Assembly (NCBI GenBank): GCA_945486035.1
Contig: CALYTB010000009.1
Coordinates: forward strand, 1-33,946
Source: an uncultured Clostridia bacterium
Lineage (GTDB): Bacteria; Bacillota; Clostridia; Oscillospirales; Oscillospiraceae
Direction: 5' to 3'
Length of the DNA stretch: 33,946 nt
Shown here: positions 16,410 through 24,463 of the stretch, piece after piece
How positions within the stretch are numbered: position 1 is the stretch's first letter
Layout of the letters: each line of letters opens with the position of its first letter
Program-made: the position numbers and the translations under genes
The notes under the pieces: model-generated
The model's database searches: none
What the model was told of the DNA's origin: nothing
Seen by the model: only the letters and a program-made list of their open reading frames with translations

Positions 16410-17256
16410 AAGCTATCGGCAGCTGAATCACCGGGAAGTTTTGCGGATTCTCCCGGACAGAGATCCCGAGGGGCATAAGGGCAGTTTCGGAAAGATTCTG
16501 CTTCTTTGCGGAAGCAGAGGGTTTACCGGGGCAGCGTATCTTTCTGCCATGGGTGCTCTGCGCAGTGGGGCAGGGCTGGTGTATCTTGGGGTCCCGCAGA
16601 GTATTTACGCCATTGAAGCTGTGAAGCTCGATGAGCCGGTTGTGTTTCCCCTGCCGGATGAAGGGGGGAAGATGAGTGTCAGCGCGGCTCGGGAGATTCT
16701 GGAAAAGCTGGAAAAAAAGGATGCGGTTCTTATCGGCTGCGGAATGGGGCAGTCTCCCGGAACGATGGAGGTTCTCAAAACGGTGCTGACCTATGCGAAC
16801 TGTCCGGTGGTTTTGGACGCGGATGGAATAAACGCGGCGGCTGCTCATAAGGATTTACTGCGTGGAAGGACAGCCCCTACCGTTTTGACCCCCCATGATG
16901 GGGAGTTTCTCCGTTTGGGTGGGAGCCTTGATTCTGATCGGATGACCTGCGCGGGAACGCTTGCGAAGGAGCTTGGCTGTGTTGTCGTGCTGAAGGGACA
17001 CAGAACCTGGGTAACCGATGGCGACAGATTCTACCACAATCCCACCGGAAATCCGGGTATGGCGGTAGGAGGCAGCGGAGATATGCTGGCGGGGATGATC
17101 GTCAGTTTCCTGGGACAGGGGATTTCTCCGCTGGAAGCCGCAGCGGCCGCTGTATGGCTGCATGGAGCGGCGGGGGATCTGTGTGAAAGAGAACTGGGAC
17201 AGTACGGCATGCTGCCAACGGACATGCTGAGGGTGCTTCCGCGACTTATGAAATAG
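16399..17256 (+). CDS. nnrD: ADP-dependent NAD(P)H-hydrate dehydratase
   Basis: A 285-residue YjeF C-terminal-type (ribokinase-fold) protein that repairs damaged hydrated NAD(P)H. Seen are GHKGSFGKILLLCGSRGFTGAAYLSA near the N-terminus, VLDADGINAAA, VLTPHDGEFLRL and the nucleotide-binding NPTGNPGMAVGGSGDMLAGMI near residues 214-234. It lacks the N-terminal epimerase domain (NnrE), so this is the stand-alone form. ATG 16399 follows AAGGAG by 7 bases. The lipoprotein gene starts 12 bases after its stop, so the two are probably one operon. Confidence 0.94.
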   Translation: MDAKSYRQLNHREVLRILPDRDPEGHKGSFGKILLLCGSRGFTGAAYLSAMGALRSGAGLVYLGVPQSIYAIEAVKLDEPVVFPLPDEGGKMSVSAAREILEKLEKKDAVLIGCGMGQSPGTMEVLKTVLTYANCPVVLDADGINAAAAHKDLLRGRTAPTVLTPHDGEFLRLGGSLDSDRMTCAGTLAKELGCVVVLKGHRTWVTDGDRFYHNPTGNPGMAVGGSGDMLAGMIVSFLGQGISPLEAAAAAVWLHGAAGDLCERELGQYGMLPTDMLRVLPRLMK

Positions 17257-17268
17257 GACGGGATCCAT

Positions 17269-17829
17269 ATGAAACGGATAGGCCTTTTGCTATGCATGCT
17301 TCTTGTGCTTGCTGGGTGCGGAGGAAAGAATCGTGATCTGGAAAGGGCCATGGCGCTCAGAAGCAGGCTTCTTGGGGCATCGGAGTGCAGCTTCCGAACA
17401 GGAATAACGGCGGATTACGGAGACAGGGTACATACCTTTACCATGGAAAACCAGTCCGATCAAAATGGAAATGTTTCCTTTACCGTTTCCGAACCTGAGA
17501 GTATTGCCGGAATTACCGGGGTGATTCGTGATTCCGGCGGAGAACTGACCTTTGACGACACGGCGCTGGCATTTCCCATGCTGGCGGATGATCAACTGGC
17601 ACCGGTAAGCGCCCCCTGGCTGCTGCTGAAAACCTTGAGAAGCGGGTACCTGACCAGCGCGGGAAAGGATGGAGATCTTATGAGAATCACCATCGATGAC
17701 CGGTACGAGGACGACGCGCTGACAATGGATATCTGGGTGGATCGGGAAGACCGCCCTGTTTATGCGGAAATACTCTGGAAAGGAGAGAATATTCTGACAA
17801 TAACCGTTGAGAACTTTCAGATTGTGTAG
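17269..17829 (+). CDS. Lipoprotein of unknown function, possibly LolA-like
   Basis: A 186-residue exported lipoprotein. It begins MKRIGLLLCMLLVLAGC, with a lipobox LAGC placing the lipidated cysteine at residue 17. The mature part is beta-rich (FRTGITADYGDRVHTFTMENQ... and IDDRYEDDALTMDIWVDREDRPVYAEI), an arrangement recalling LolA/LppX-like lipid-binding folds in Firmicutes, though no defining motif is visible. It follows nnrD by 12 bases, with a weak ribosome site. The 140 bases after it hold no gene. Confidence 0.75.
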   Translation: MKRIGLLLCMLLVLAGCGGKNRDLERAMALRSRLLGASECSFRTGITADYGDRVHTFTMENQSDQNGNVSFTVSEPESIAGITGVIRDSGGELTFDDTALAFPMLADDQLAPVSAPWLLLKTLRSGYLTSAGKDGDLMRITIDDRYEDDALTMDIWVDREDRPVYAEILWKGENILTITVENFQIV

Positions 17830-17969
17830 CTTTTCCGCACATGGATGCATAGGATATTTTGGATGCGTCGCCGTATATTTTTCCTCTGTGCGTGGGACAA
17901 TATGGATAACCGCGTTACATATGGAGTGAATCCGGTAGCGCTGGTAAATATCCACGGAGTGTGAGGCAT

Positions 17970-18341
17970 ATGTTGGAAGGAACGGTCAAACGGGGCGATA
18001 TCTTCTATGCGGACCTGTCGCCTGTTGTCGGGAGTGAGCAGGGCGGCACCAGGCCTGTGCTAATCGTTCAGAATGATACGGGGAACCGGCATTCCCCAAC
18101 AGTAATTGCCGCGGCAATTACCAGCCAGACAGGGAAGGCAAGACTTCCGACCCACATCAACATCCCCGGGGGCAGCGTTGGGCTCAGTAAGGATTCTGTG
18201 ATTCTGCTGGAACAGATCCGAACCATTGACAAGCGGCGTCTGCGGGAGCATATGGGACATCTGGACGACAATCAGATGTCGATGGTGGATGACGCAATTG
18301 CTGTCAGTTTTGGACTTCATGATGGCCGGACAACCCAGTGA
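17970..18341 (+). CDS. MazF/EndoA-type mRNA interferase without adjacent antitoxin
   Basis: A 123-residue PemK/MazF fold protein with KRGDIFYADLSPVVGSEQGGTRPVLIVQND and TSQTGKARLPTHINI, then DSVILLEQIRTIDKRRL. In Firmicutes EndoA/MazF cleaves RNA at UACAU-like sites. ATG 17970 is preferred; the GTG at 17961 would directly abut the only GGAG. In Bacillus its antitoxin EndoAI is encoded directly upstream. Here the upstream 140 bases (17830-17969) contain no such gene, so this copy looks solitary. The neighbour upstream is the lipoprotein gene, not alr as in Bacillus. Confidence 0.92.
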   Translation: MLEGTVKRGDIFYADLSPVVGSEQGGTRPVLIVQNDTGNRHSPTVIAAAITSQTGKARLPTHINIPGGSVGLSKDSVILLEQIRTIDKRRLREHMGHLDDNQMSMVDDAIAVSFGLHDGRTTQ

Positions 18342-18375
18342 AAGGAATCACGCCGGTCAAATGCGGCGGAATAAA

Positions 18376-18410
18376 TACCCCCTTGCGGCATAGGATGCTG
18401 CAAGGGGGTA
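18376..18410 (+). promoter_or_regulatory. Hairpin hiding the ribosome site of the next gene
   Basis: A near-perfect 14-bp stem (18376-18389 with 18397-18410) has a 7-base loop. Its 3' arm contains AAGGGGG, the ribosome site 8 bases before ATG 18417. It lacks a T-run (TGGTTT follows), so translational gating is as likely as termination of mazF. Confidence 0.6.
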
Positions 18411-18416
18411 TGGTTT

Positions 18417-19169
18417 ATGGAAGGTAACTATCCGGTATATTATGAGCAGAGCCCTGTGGGTAAGGTGCAGATCCAGAAAATGGGCCTATACTGCAGCTTC
18501 TACTGCCGATGCCGCATGGAGCCCGGAACGGTGTGCCGTCTTGTTGTGCAGTGGACTGGTGGTTGGGAAAACCTGGGGATTCCGGTACCGGAAGGGGACA
18601 CGCTGGAACTGAAACGGAGGATCCCCGCGAAAAGGCTGGGGGAAGGGCCGCTGGTTTTCCGATTGATTCCGTCTTCTCAGGATATTCACGAACTGCTGTC
18701 AGAGGGGAATGCGATATCGGATCAACCGGAAGAATCAATTTCCGAGAGCCCGGTATCTGCCGAAAAGACCGATGCTGTGAATCTGGGGACGGATCATGAA
18801 CACAGAAACGCATCACCGAATGAAGAAATATCTGTGACGAAGGCGGACACGACTGAGAAAGTAGCTGATTCCGCTTCCGGGCAAAACCCGGAGCGTGAAA
18901 ACCGGGAAGAAGAGGATAAGACCAATCCACTCCCTGAGCATCCCAAAATGGAAGATAAGGCAGAAAAACCGGAAGCGGTGAAGCAGGGAACCTTCTACCC
19001 GATTGAAACAGATATGGTTTTTGAACACCTGGATCAGGTGGAGCGAGGGATACTGGTCAATCAGGATGGGAAAACCGGCATACTGCTGCCGGAAGAAGCT
19101 GAAAGCACGGTTCAAAGCTCCAGCGAAAGCCCTACCGGGCAATGGTCGGAACCAAGCACATCGGCGTAA
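18417..19169 (+). CDS. Unrecognised protein with acidic, low-complexity middle
   Basis: A 250-residue protein of three parts. Residues 1-90 are a compact beta-rich domain (VYYEQSPVGKVQIQKMGLYCSFYCRCRM... WENLGIPVPEGDTLELKRRIPAKRL). Residues 95-200 are rich in E, S, K, D and P and are probably disordered. Residues 200-235 form a short conserved-looking end (FYPIETDMVFEHLDQVERGILVNQDGKTGILLP). There is no signal peptide. I do not recognise the family. Its 3' end overlaps the convergent exoA gene by 58 bases. Translation starts inside a hairpin (18376-18410). Confidence 0.65.
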   Translation: MEGNYPVYYEQSPVGKVQIQKMGLYCSFYCRCRMEPGTVCRLVVQWTGGWENLGIPVPEGDTLELKRRIPAKRLGEGPLVFRLIPSSQDIHELLSEGNAISDQPEESISESPVSAEKTDAVNLGTDHEHRNASPNEEISVTKADTTEKVADSASGQNPERENREEEDKTNPLPEHPKMEDKAEKPEAVKQGTFYPIETDMVFEHLDQVERGILVNQDGKTGILLPEEAESTVQSSSESPTGQWSEPSTSA

Positions 19170-19867
19170 ATCGAGGCAGCTGTAATTCGGTCGGCAAGCC
19201 GCCGGGATACCAGGAAATAATCAATCCGCCACCCGGCGTTATTCTCTCTGGCGTGGAACATGTAGCTCCACCAGGTGTACGCACCGACGGCATCCGGGTA
19301 AAGGAAGCGGAACGAATCCGTAAAGCCCGCCTGAAGGAGCCTTTCGAAGCTTTCCCGTTCCTGATCGGAAAAACCCGCGTTCCCTCGATTGGAGGATGGG
19401 TTTTTCAGATCGATTTCCCGGTGCGCAACATTCAGATCGCCGCAGATGATTACGGGTTTCTTTGCATCCAGCCTGGACAGATAGGTACGGAACGCTTCAT
19501 CCCATATGAGCCGGTGATCGATTCGGGCAAGCCCCCGCTGTGCGTTGGGGGTATAACAGGTGACCAGATAAAAATCCGGATACTCCAGGGTAATCAGACG
19601 GCCTTCCCTGTCCAGAGAGGGATCACCCAATCCAAGGACACAGGAGAGAGCCTCCCGACGGGAAAAAACCGCGGTTCCGGAATAGCCCTTTTTCTCGGCA
19701 TAGTTCCAGTATTGGAAGTACCCCGGGAGTTGAAGAGATAACTGGCCTGGCTGGAGCTTTGTTTCCTGCAGGCAGAAGAAATCCGGAAGTGTTCTGTCAA
19801 AAAAGGATTGAAACCCTTTTCCCATGCAGGCGCGCAGCCCGTTTACATTCCAGGATATCAAATTCAT
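19112..19867 (-). CDS. exoA: Exodeoxyribonuclease III / AP endonuclease
   Basis: A 251-residue member of the ExoIII family. Motifs are SWNVNGLRA (residues 5-13), FFCLQETK, VTCYTPN, ICGDLNVAH, and near the C-terminus GSDHCPVGL with the catalytic histidine. It cuts DNA at abasic sites and has 3' exonuclease and phosphatase activity in the family. Its ATG overlaps the gerM stop by 4 bases (ATGA), so it is the last gene of the comEA-phoB-phoR-gerM operon. The family 4 uracil-DNA glycosylase, which makes abasic sites, is encoded nearby at 24464-25030. Confidence 0.95.
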   Translation of the reverse strand: MNLISWNVNGLRACMGKGFQSFFDRTLPDFFCLQETKLQPGQLSLQLPGYFQYWNYAEKKGYSGTAVFSRREALSCVLGLGDPSLDREGRLITLEYPDFYLVTCYTPNAQRGLARIDHRLIWDEAFRTYLSRLDAKKPVIICGDLNVAHREIDLKNPSSNRGNAGFSDQERESFERLLQAGFTDSFRFLYPDAVGAYTWWSYMFHARENNAGWRIDYFLVSRRLADRITAASIYADVLGSDHCPVGLSLEL

Positions 19868-20370
19868 GAGCTTTCCTCCGTTGTTTCGGTCAGTCCGGTG
19901 ATATCATCCGACAGCAGCAGATTGTCCGTTGTGATGGTCATGACCCGTTCCCCACTGGAAACGGTTACTGTTTCCGCATTCGTAAAGGACATACAAGTCA
20001 GTGCAAGGCATGTGCAGGCCAACGAGAACGCGCTATCGCTTAAGGATGCCGCACTGTCAGACAGCGTGAGAAGGAGCTCCATGCCGTTCTGCTGAGTTTC
20101 CAGAAGACGGGTTCCCTTGGGGAAGGGGGAGACAAGAGAATCGTCAAGCGGGCCCACAAGATACAGCGAGATCATATAATGGAGATCCCTCCCGTGCCCG
20201 GAGATTTCCCGCTGTTCCGGGACGATCACATTATCGGTACCGTGGTACTGAAAATCCGCTCGCCTGTAGTAGAAGGAAACGGGCTCTCCTGAACCGGAGA
20301 GGGGAGTGCTGCATCCGCACAGCCCGATGAGAAAAAGAACACACAGGAGTACACATAAGCTTCGTTTCAT
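19864..20370 (-). CDS. GerM-domain lipoprotein
   Basis: A 168-residue lipoprotein with a signal peptide and lipobox LCGC (lipidated Cys20). The mature part matches a GerMN domain: FYYRRADFQYHGTDNVIVPEQRE, then ISLYLVGPLDDSLVSPFPKGTRLL, and a series of SDSAASLSDSAFSLACTCLALTC residues in place of the usual LSxALTLTL. GerM-type proteins take part in sporulation and germination in Bacillus. It overlaps phoR and exoA by 4 bases each. In several Clostridia a GerM-like lipoprotein follows a sensor kinase, so it may modulate PhoR. Confidence 0.8.
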   Translation of the reverse strand: MKRSLCVLLCVLFLIGLCGCSTPLSGSGEPVSFYYRRADFQYHGTDNVIVPEQREISGHGRDLHYMISLYLVGPLDDSLVSPFPKGTRLLETQQNGMELLLTLSDSAASLSDSAFSLACTCLALTCMSFTNAETVTVSSGERVMTITTDNLLLSDDITGLTETTEESS

Positions 20371-21806
20371 CCTTTGTCCACCTCCGTATCAAAAGCGGGG
20401 AAGGAAACCAGGAAGGTGGTGCCCTTGCCAACAGTGCTTTCCGCGCGGATTTCACCGCGGTTGCGAAGGACAAGCGATTTGACAATCGCAAGGCCAAGAC
20501 CGCTCCCGCCGGATGCCCGGGAACGGGCTTTATCGACACGATAAAACCGCTCAAAGATATGTTCCAGGGCTTCTTCGGGAATGCCCATGCCGGTGTCGGA
20601 AATGATCAGCAGTGCATTGTCTTCCTGACGTTGGAGAGATACATTCAGCTTTCCGCCCGGAACGTTATACTTGATTCCGTTCTCCATCAGATTGAAAACG
20701 ATCTGGTACAGATCATCCTCAAGAATCAGAATGGGCGCATCGCCCTCAAGCTTCAGCTCGATGTGAATATCTGCTTGATTTGCTACAGGTGAGAGCATAC
20801 GCTCCACCCGGCGAATGGTTGGTTCCATGTAAATGATTTCACAGTCCGCGGGATCCTGTCCATCGACTTTTGTCAGGGACAGGAGTTTTATTGTCATACG
20901 GTTCAGCCGGTCAGCTTCATTTCCGATATCTCCCACAAATTCCTTGACGGTATCCATATCCATGTCATTTTGAAGGATGGAATCGGCAAGAAGCTTGATG
21001 GATGCCAGGGGCGTTTTCAGTTCATGGGATGCGTCCGAGACAAAACGGTGCCGTTTTTGCTCGGAGGTTTGCAGACGCTCCATCAGATCGTTGAATTCAT
21101 TGCCCAGCATGGTTAGCTCATCGTTGCCACCGATTTCGACCTTATGGGTGTAATCCCCCTCCTGAATAATTCGCATGGAATTCATGATTTTGCGCATTCT
21201 GCGGGAGATCGCGTTGGAGAAGAAGAGGGAGAACAGAATCAGGATGGCTTCCAGCACCAGAGTAACCCGAAGTACGGTCCGCTGTAAGGACTGAATCAGG
21301 GCACCCTGGGAAGTGTCATATTCGGCCATATACACGCAGCCGACAATGGTCCCGTAGTACACAATGGGGGTAGCGGCCCGGGAGGTCATGGCTCCGTCGT
21401 GATAATGCCAGGTAAATACATTGTTCCCCTCCAATGCCCGAAGAATTTCGGGAAGAAGGGCATAGCGGCCAACACCGGTTTGAACACTGTCGTAGAGTAC
21501 GGCTGCGGATTGGTCGGTGATGACCAGCCTTGTTGCTTTCAGGCTTTCCATCTGGCTGAGGAGACTGGTAATGGTTGAGGTATTCATGACTTCCAGGGTG
21601 GAGATTTCATCGGAGGCCAGCTGACACTTTTCAATCATTGAGGTTTGCTTGCTCTTGTAAAACAGGATCTGGCTGATTTGGGAGCAATACAGATTCAAAA
21701 TGAGCAGAACCACAAAAGTAATGATCACATAGGCTGCGGCGTAGCGCAGCTGGGAGCTGGTATATCTGCCGAAGAGCTGCTTCTTACTTCCGGAAATAGT
21801 AACCAA
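20367..21806 (-). CDS. PhoR-like sensor histidine kinase
   Basis: A 479-residue two-TM kinase. TM1 is about residues 23-45, then an extracytoplasmic sensor region, TM2 about 180-200, a HAMP domain (to about 250), HisKA with SHELKTPLASIK, and an HATPase domain with NLMENGIKYN, DTGMGIPEEALEHIFERFYR and GGSGLGLAIV. The reading frame overlaps phoB by 23 bases. The start is uncertain: TTG 21806 lies directly after GGGGAG, too close for normal use, and the ATT at 21797 has a better spacing (9 bases) but is a rare start codon. It is encoded in the comEA operon. The signal could be phosphate or envelope stress. Confidence 0.9.
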   Translation of the reverse strand: MVTISGSKKQLFGRYTSSQLRYAAAYVIITFVVLLILNLYCSQISQILFYKSKQTSMIEKCQLASDEISTLEVMNTSTITSLLSQMESLKATRLVITDQSAAVLYDSVQTGVGRYALLPEILRALEGNNVFTWHYHDGAMTSRAATPIVYYGTIVGCVYMAEYDTSQGALIQSLQRTVLRVTLVLEAILILFSLFFSNAISRRMRKIMNSMRIIQEGDYTHKVEIGGNDELTMLGNEFNDLMERLQTSEQKRHRFVSDASHELKTPLASIKLLADSILQNDMDMDTVKEFVGDIGNEADRLNRMTIKLLSLTKVDGQDPADCEIIYMEPTIRRVERMLSPVANQADIHIELKLEGDAPILILEDDLYQIVFNLMENGIKYNVPGGKLNVSLQRQEDNALLIISDTGMGIPEEALEHIFERFYRVDKARSRASGGSGLGLAIVKSLVLRNRGEIRAESTVGKGTTFLVSFPAFDTEVDKG

Positions 21807-22464
21807 CTCCCCACTTTGTTAAGATATATTTTGGTTCAGCAGGATTCTCCTCCAGTTTTTCACGAAGACGGCGGATGTGAACATCAACGGTTCGGATGTC
21901 GCTGCGGTATTCATAAGCCCAAATGGTATCCAGAAGCGCTTCCCGGGAGTATACCCGGTTGGGATTGCGCATGAGAAATTCCACAACGTCAAATTCCTTT
22001 GCGGTAAGGTCCACCATTGTTCCGCCCCGGTAGGCATTTCTGGCATCCAGATCCAGAGTGATGTTTCCGATGGAGAGAATGTTCTCCGGTGCTTGGGAAG
22101 AGGAAGAACCCGCTCTGCGCAGGAGGGCACGAATCCGGGCTTTCAGTTCCAGGATGTTGAAGGGTTTCGTCAAATAGTCATCCGCGCCGTGGTCGAACCC
22201 CATGAGTTTATCCATATCCTCAGCTTTGGCCGTCAGCAGGATGATGGGCACATCGGAAAATTCCCGAATCTTCGAGCAGGCGGTCATCCCATCCATATGG
22301 GGCATCATCACATCAAGGACAACAAGATCCGGCTTCTGTTCCTGAACAAGCTTAACGGCTTCCAAACCGTCCGTTCCGGTAATTACGTCATAGCCTTCGC
22401 TTTGCAAATTAAAGCGGATTCCCTTGACCAGCAGGGCTTCGTCATCTACAACCAATATTTTCAC
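21784..22464 (-). CDS. OmpR/PhoB-family response regulator
   Basis: A 226-residue regulator. The receiver domain has DD pair at residues 7-8, phosphorylated Asp51 in VVLDVMMP and Lys100 in YLTKPF. The C-terminal winged helix (about 125-226) shows LTAKEFDVVEFLMRNPNRVYSREALLDTIW and ends WGVGYYFRK. It starts at GTG 22464, 7 bases after AGGAGG that overlaps the comEA end. Its targets are not evident. Confidence 0.94.
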   Translation of the reverse strand: MKILVVDDEALLVKGIRFNLQSEGYDVITGTDGLEAVKLVQEQKPDLVVLDVMMPHMDGMTACSKIREFSDVPIILLTAKAEDMDKLMGFDHGADDYLTKPFNILELKARIRALLRRAGSSSSQAPENILSIGNITLDLDARNAYRGGTMVDLTAKEFDVVEFLMRNPNRVYSREALLDTIWAYEYRSDIRTVDVHIRRLREKLEENPAEPKYILTKWGVGYYFRK

Positions 22465-22467
22465 GCG

Positions 22468-22845
22468 TTATCCTCCTATCGTAATCAGGTCTTTGATTGC
22501 GTCAAATCTTTTTTGACTGATTCCGGGAACATCCATCAGCTCCTCGAGACTGATGAAATCTCCGTACTGTTCCCGGTAGGTAATAATCCTATCTGCAAGA
22601 ACATCTCCAATTCCGGGCAAAGCAGTTAGCTGCTGTGCGGTGGAAATGTTCACATTAATGGGAAAAGAATTCTCCGAATTCTCGGTTGGGGCGCTTGGCG
22701 ATGAGATTCGCACAGGATGCTGAGTTACTTCGGCGCCAATCTGCAACTGGACGGTACCGGTTTGTCTTCCCAGGAAGAAGCCCAGCAGAAAAGCGCAAAT
22801 GGAAACGGTAAGAAGCGTCAATATGCAGAACCGTGGATTTTTCAT
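22468..22845 (-). CDS. comEA: ComEA-type DNA-binding protein
   Basis: A 125-residue protein with one N-terminal membrane segment (about residues 7-27) and a C-terminal double helix-hairpin-helix domain: INVNISTAQQLTALPGIGDVLADRIITYREQYG...LEELMDVPGISQKRFDAI. ComEA binds transforming DNA outside the membrane. ATG 22845 (MKNPRFC) follows AGGAGG; the upstream open frame to 22932 is not needed. It is the first gene of the operon leading to phoB, with only 3 bases between them. The usual comEC partner is not in the window, so competence is only possible. Confidence 0.87.
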   Translation of the reverse strand: MKNPRFCILTLLTVSICAFLLGFFLGRQTGTVQLQIGAEVTQHPVRISSPSAPTENSENSFPINVNISTAQQLTALPGIGDVLADRIITYREQYGDFISLEELMDVPGISQKRFDAIKDLITIGG

Positions 22846-22863
22846 GGGACAGGACCTCCTGCA

Positions 22864-22892
22864 TTGACTAGAACAGAAAAAGCTGATATAAT
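22864..22892 (+). promoter_or_regulatory. Rightward promoter of the carboxypeptidase-like gene
   Basis: TTGACT (22864-22869), a 17-base spacer and TATAAT (22887-22892). Predicted start near 22899, directly facing the leftward promoter. Confidence 0.75.
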
Positions 22893-22903
22893 ATTCTGGA
22901 TTT

Positions 22904-22932
22904 ATTATACACGATATTTTCCTGCTGGACAA
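22904..22932 (-). promoter_or_regulatory. Leftward promoter of the comEA-phoBR-gerM-exoA operon
   Basis: Leftward TTGTCC (22927-22932), a 17-base spacer and TATAAT (22904-22909). Predicted start near 22897. It and the facing promoter share start sites within a few bases. Confidence 0.75.
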
Positions 22933-22961
22933 GTCCGGCAGTCCAATATTGAGGGAGAAAT

Positions 22962-24461
22962 ATGAAAAAATCCAATCTTAATCTTCTTGCTCTTCTGCTT
23001 ACCGCCGCGCTGGTGATGCAGTGCGCATTGCTTCCGGTGTCTGCCGAAACCCCTACAGATGCCGCTTCGCAACCCGTTGCGCAAACGGATCCAACGGAAT
23101 CCAAGTCGGATGCATCGTCCATTCAGGCTGAATTCGGAAGTGTCAGCATTCTGCAGGGCTGCCGCACAATCGATGGAATGGTTCCGCTCAGCGGCAGTGA
23201 ACGCAGACTGGAGACCGCGCAGAGTGTTTTTGTATTTGATACAAAAACACAGACGGTGGTTTACTCCTATAACCCGGATATGAAAATGTCACCGGGTACT
23301 CTGGCAAAGCTGGTGACAGCTCTGGTTGTTTTGGAATCCACTCAGCTGGATGATGTGGTTGTCTGCCACAGTAAGAACATTTCCCGCCTGCCCGGCGGAA
23401 CCCAGAATGTCAAACTGAAGGAACTGGAAGAGCTGACCGTGGAGCAGCTGCTCTACTGCCTGATTCTCCATGGCGCCAATGATGCTGCCATCGCCTTGTC
23501 GGAACACATTACCGGCAATCAGGAGAGTTTTGTTTCGCTGATGAATGACCGGGTGAAAAAAATCGGATGCACCAATACCGAATTTGCCAACGTGCACGGT
23601 CTGGATAACGCGACACAATATACCACGGCCAGAGATATGGCGAGAATTCTGATCGAAGCACAGAAAAATGAAAAGCTAAAGGAAATCCTCAATACGACCA
23701 GCTATGAGATCCCTGCCACAAACCGGTCGGATGCCAGAAAGCTCACCTGTCAGAACTACCTGATTGACGAGATCAACGTGGCGAAGTATTTTGACAAGCG
23801 GGTCACCGGAGGCCTGGCCAGCTATTCGGATAAGGCCGGGGCAAACCTGGCTTGTTCTGCCGAGAATAAGCAGCTTTCTCTGGTGCTTGTTGTTTTGGGA
23901 TGCACACGAATCTTTGCCAGCAACGGCTGGCTTCCCACATACTACGGAAACTTCGACGAGATGATCGAGCTGCTGGAGTTCGCCTTCAATGGATATAAAT
24001 CCTGCCGGATTATGTATGACGGACAATCTCTGTATCAGCTGCCCGTAACCGGAGGGGAGTGCAGCGTTGTTGTACAGCCAAATGTGAACTACGACAGCGT
24101 GCTGCCTGCAGACTGTCAGTTTGACAACCTGATCAAAAACATTACCAACAAGGAGATTATCGCGCCCGTTAAGGAAGGGGATCTGGTTGCCACCATTTCA
24201 CTGTGGTATCGGAGTTCCTGCGTCGCGGAAGCGGAATTGTACGCGATGTCCGATGTTCAGCCCGCCAGCGGTTCCGCCGCCCAGGCGGGAGCTTCCGGAA
24301 ACGGTGAGGACGGGCTCTCTGGTGTTTCCTCCGTAATCCTGACAGTCTGCCTTGGGATTCTGGCGGTAGTTGGGATTTACCTGGCGGTCAATGCGATGCG
24401 CAGGGCATACGGCCGTGCGAAGCGCCGCCGCCGCAGAGCAAACCGCAGAAGGAGCTGGTAA
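22962..24461 (+). CDS. D-alanyl-D-alanine carboxypeptidase-like protein (S11 family) with degenerate active site
   Basis: A 499-residue protein: signal peptide (1-29, PVSAE), an S11/DacF-type domain (about 85-310), a C-terminal extension, then a TM helix (about 450-470) with a very basic tail. The overall order of motifs is that of low-molecular-weight PBPs, but the three catalytic motifs are altered. SxxK reads T113-L-A-K116, the SxN motif reads G171-A-N173 (HGANDAA), and KTG reads L285-A-S287 (VTGGLASYSDKAG). Family enzymes trim D-Ala from peptidoglycan. With all three motifs changed, this copy is likely non-catalytic or unusual. The gene starts 2 bases before the glycosylase gene's ATG region ends its own frame, so both are one operon. 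Confidence 0.88.
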   Translation: MKKSNLNLLALLLTAALVMQCALLPVSAETPTDAASQPVAQTDPTESKSDASSIQAEFGSVSILQGCRTIDGMVPLSGSERRLETAQSVFVFDTKTQTVVYSYNPDMKMSPGTLAKLVTALVVLESTQLDDVVVCHSKNISRLPGGTQNVKLKELEELTVEQLLYCLILHGANDAAIALSEHITGNQESFVSLMNDRVKKIGCTNTEFANVHGLDNATQYTTARDMARILIEAQKNEKLKEILNTTSYEIPATNRSDARKLTCQNYLIDEINVAKYFDKRVTGGLASYSDKAGANLACSAENKQLSLVLVVLGCTRIFASNGWLPTYYGNFDEMIELLEFAFNGYKSCRIMYDGQSLYQLPVTGGECSVVVQPNVNYDSVLPADCQFDNLIKNITNKEIIAPVKEGDLVATISLWYRSSCVAEAELYAMSDVQPASGSAAQAGASGNGEDGLSGVSSVILTVCLGILAVVGIYLAVNAMRRAYGRAKRRRRRANRRRSW

Positions 24462-24463
24462 AC

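Noticed and set aside
18376-18410. Simple rho-independent terminator of mazF
   Set aside because: The stem is good but no T-run follows and the ribosome site of the next gene is inside its 3' arm, so I listed it as a regulatory hairpin instead.
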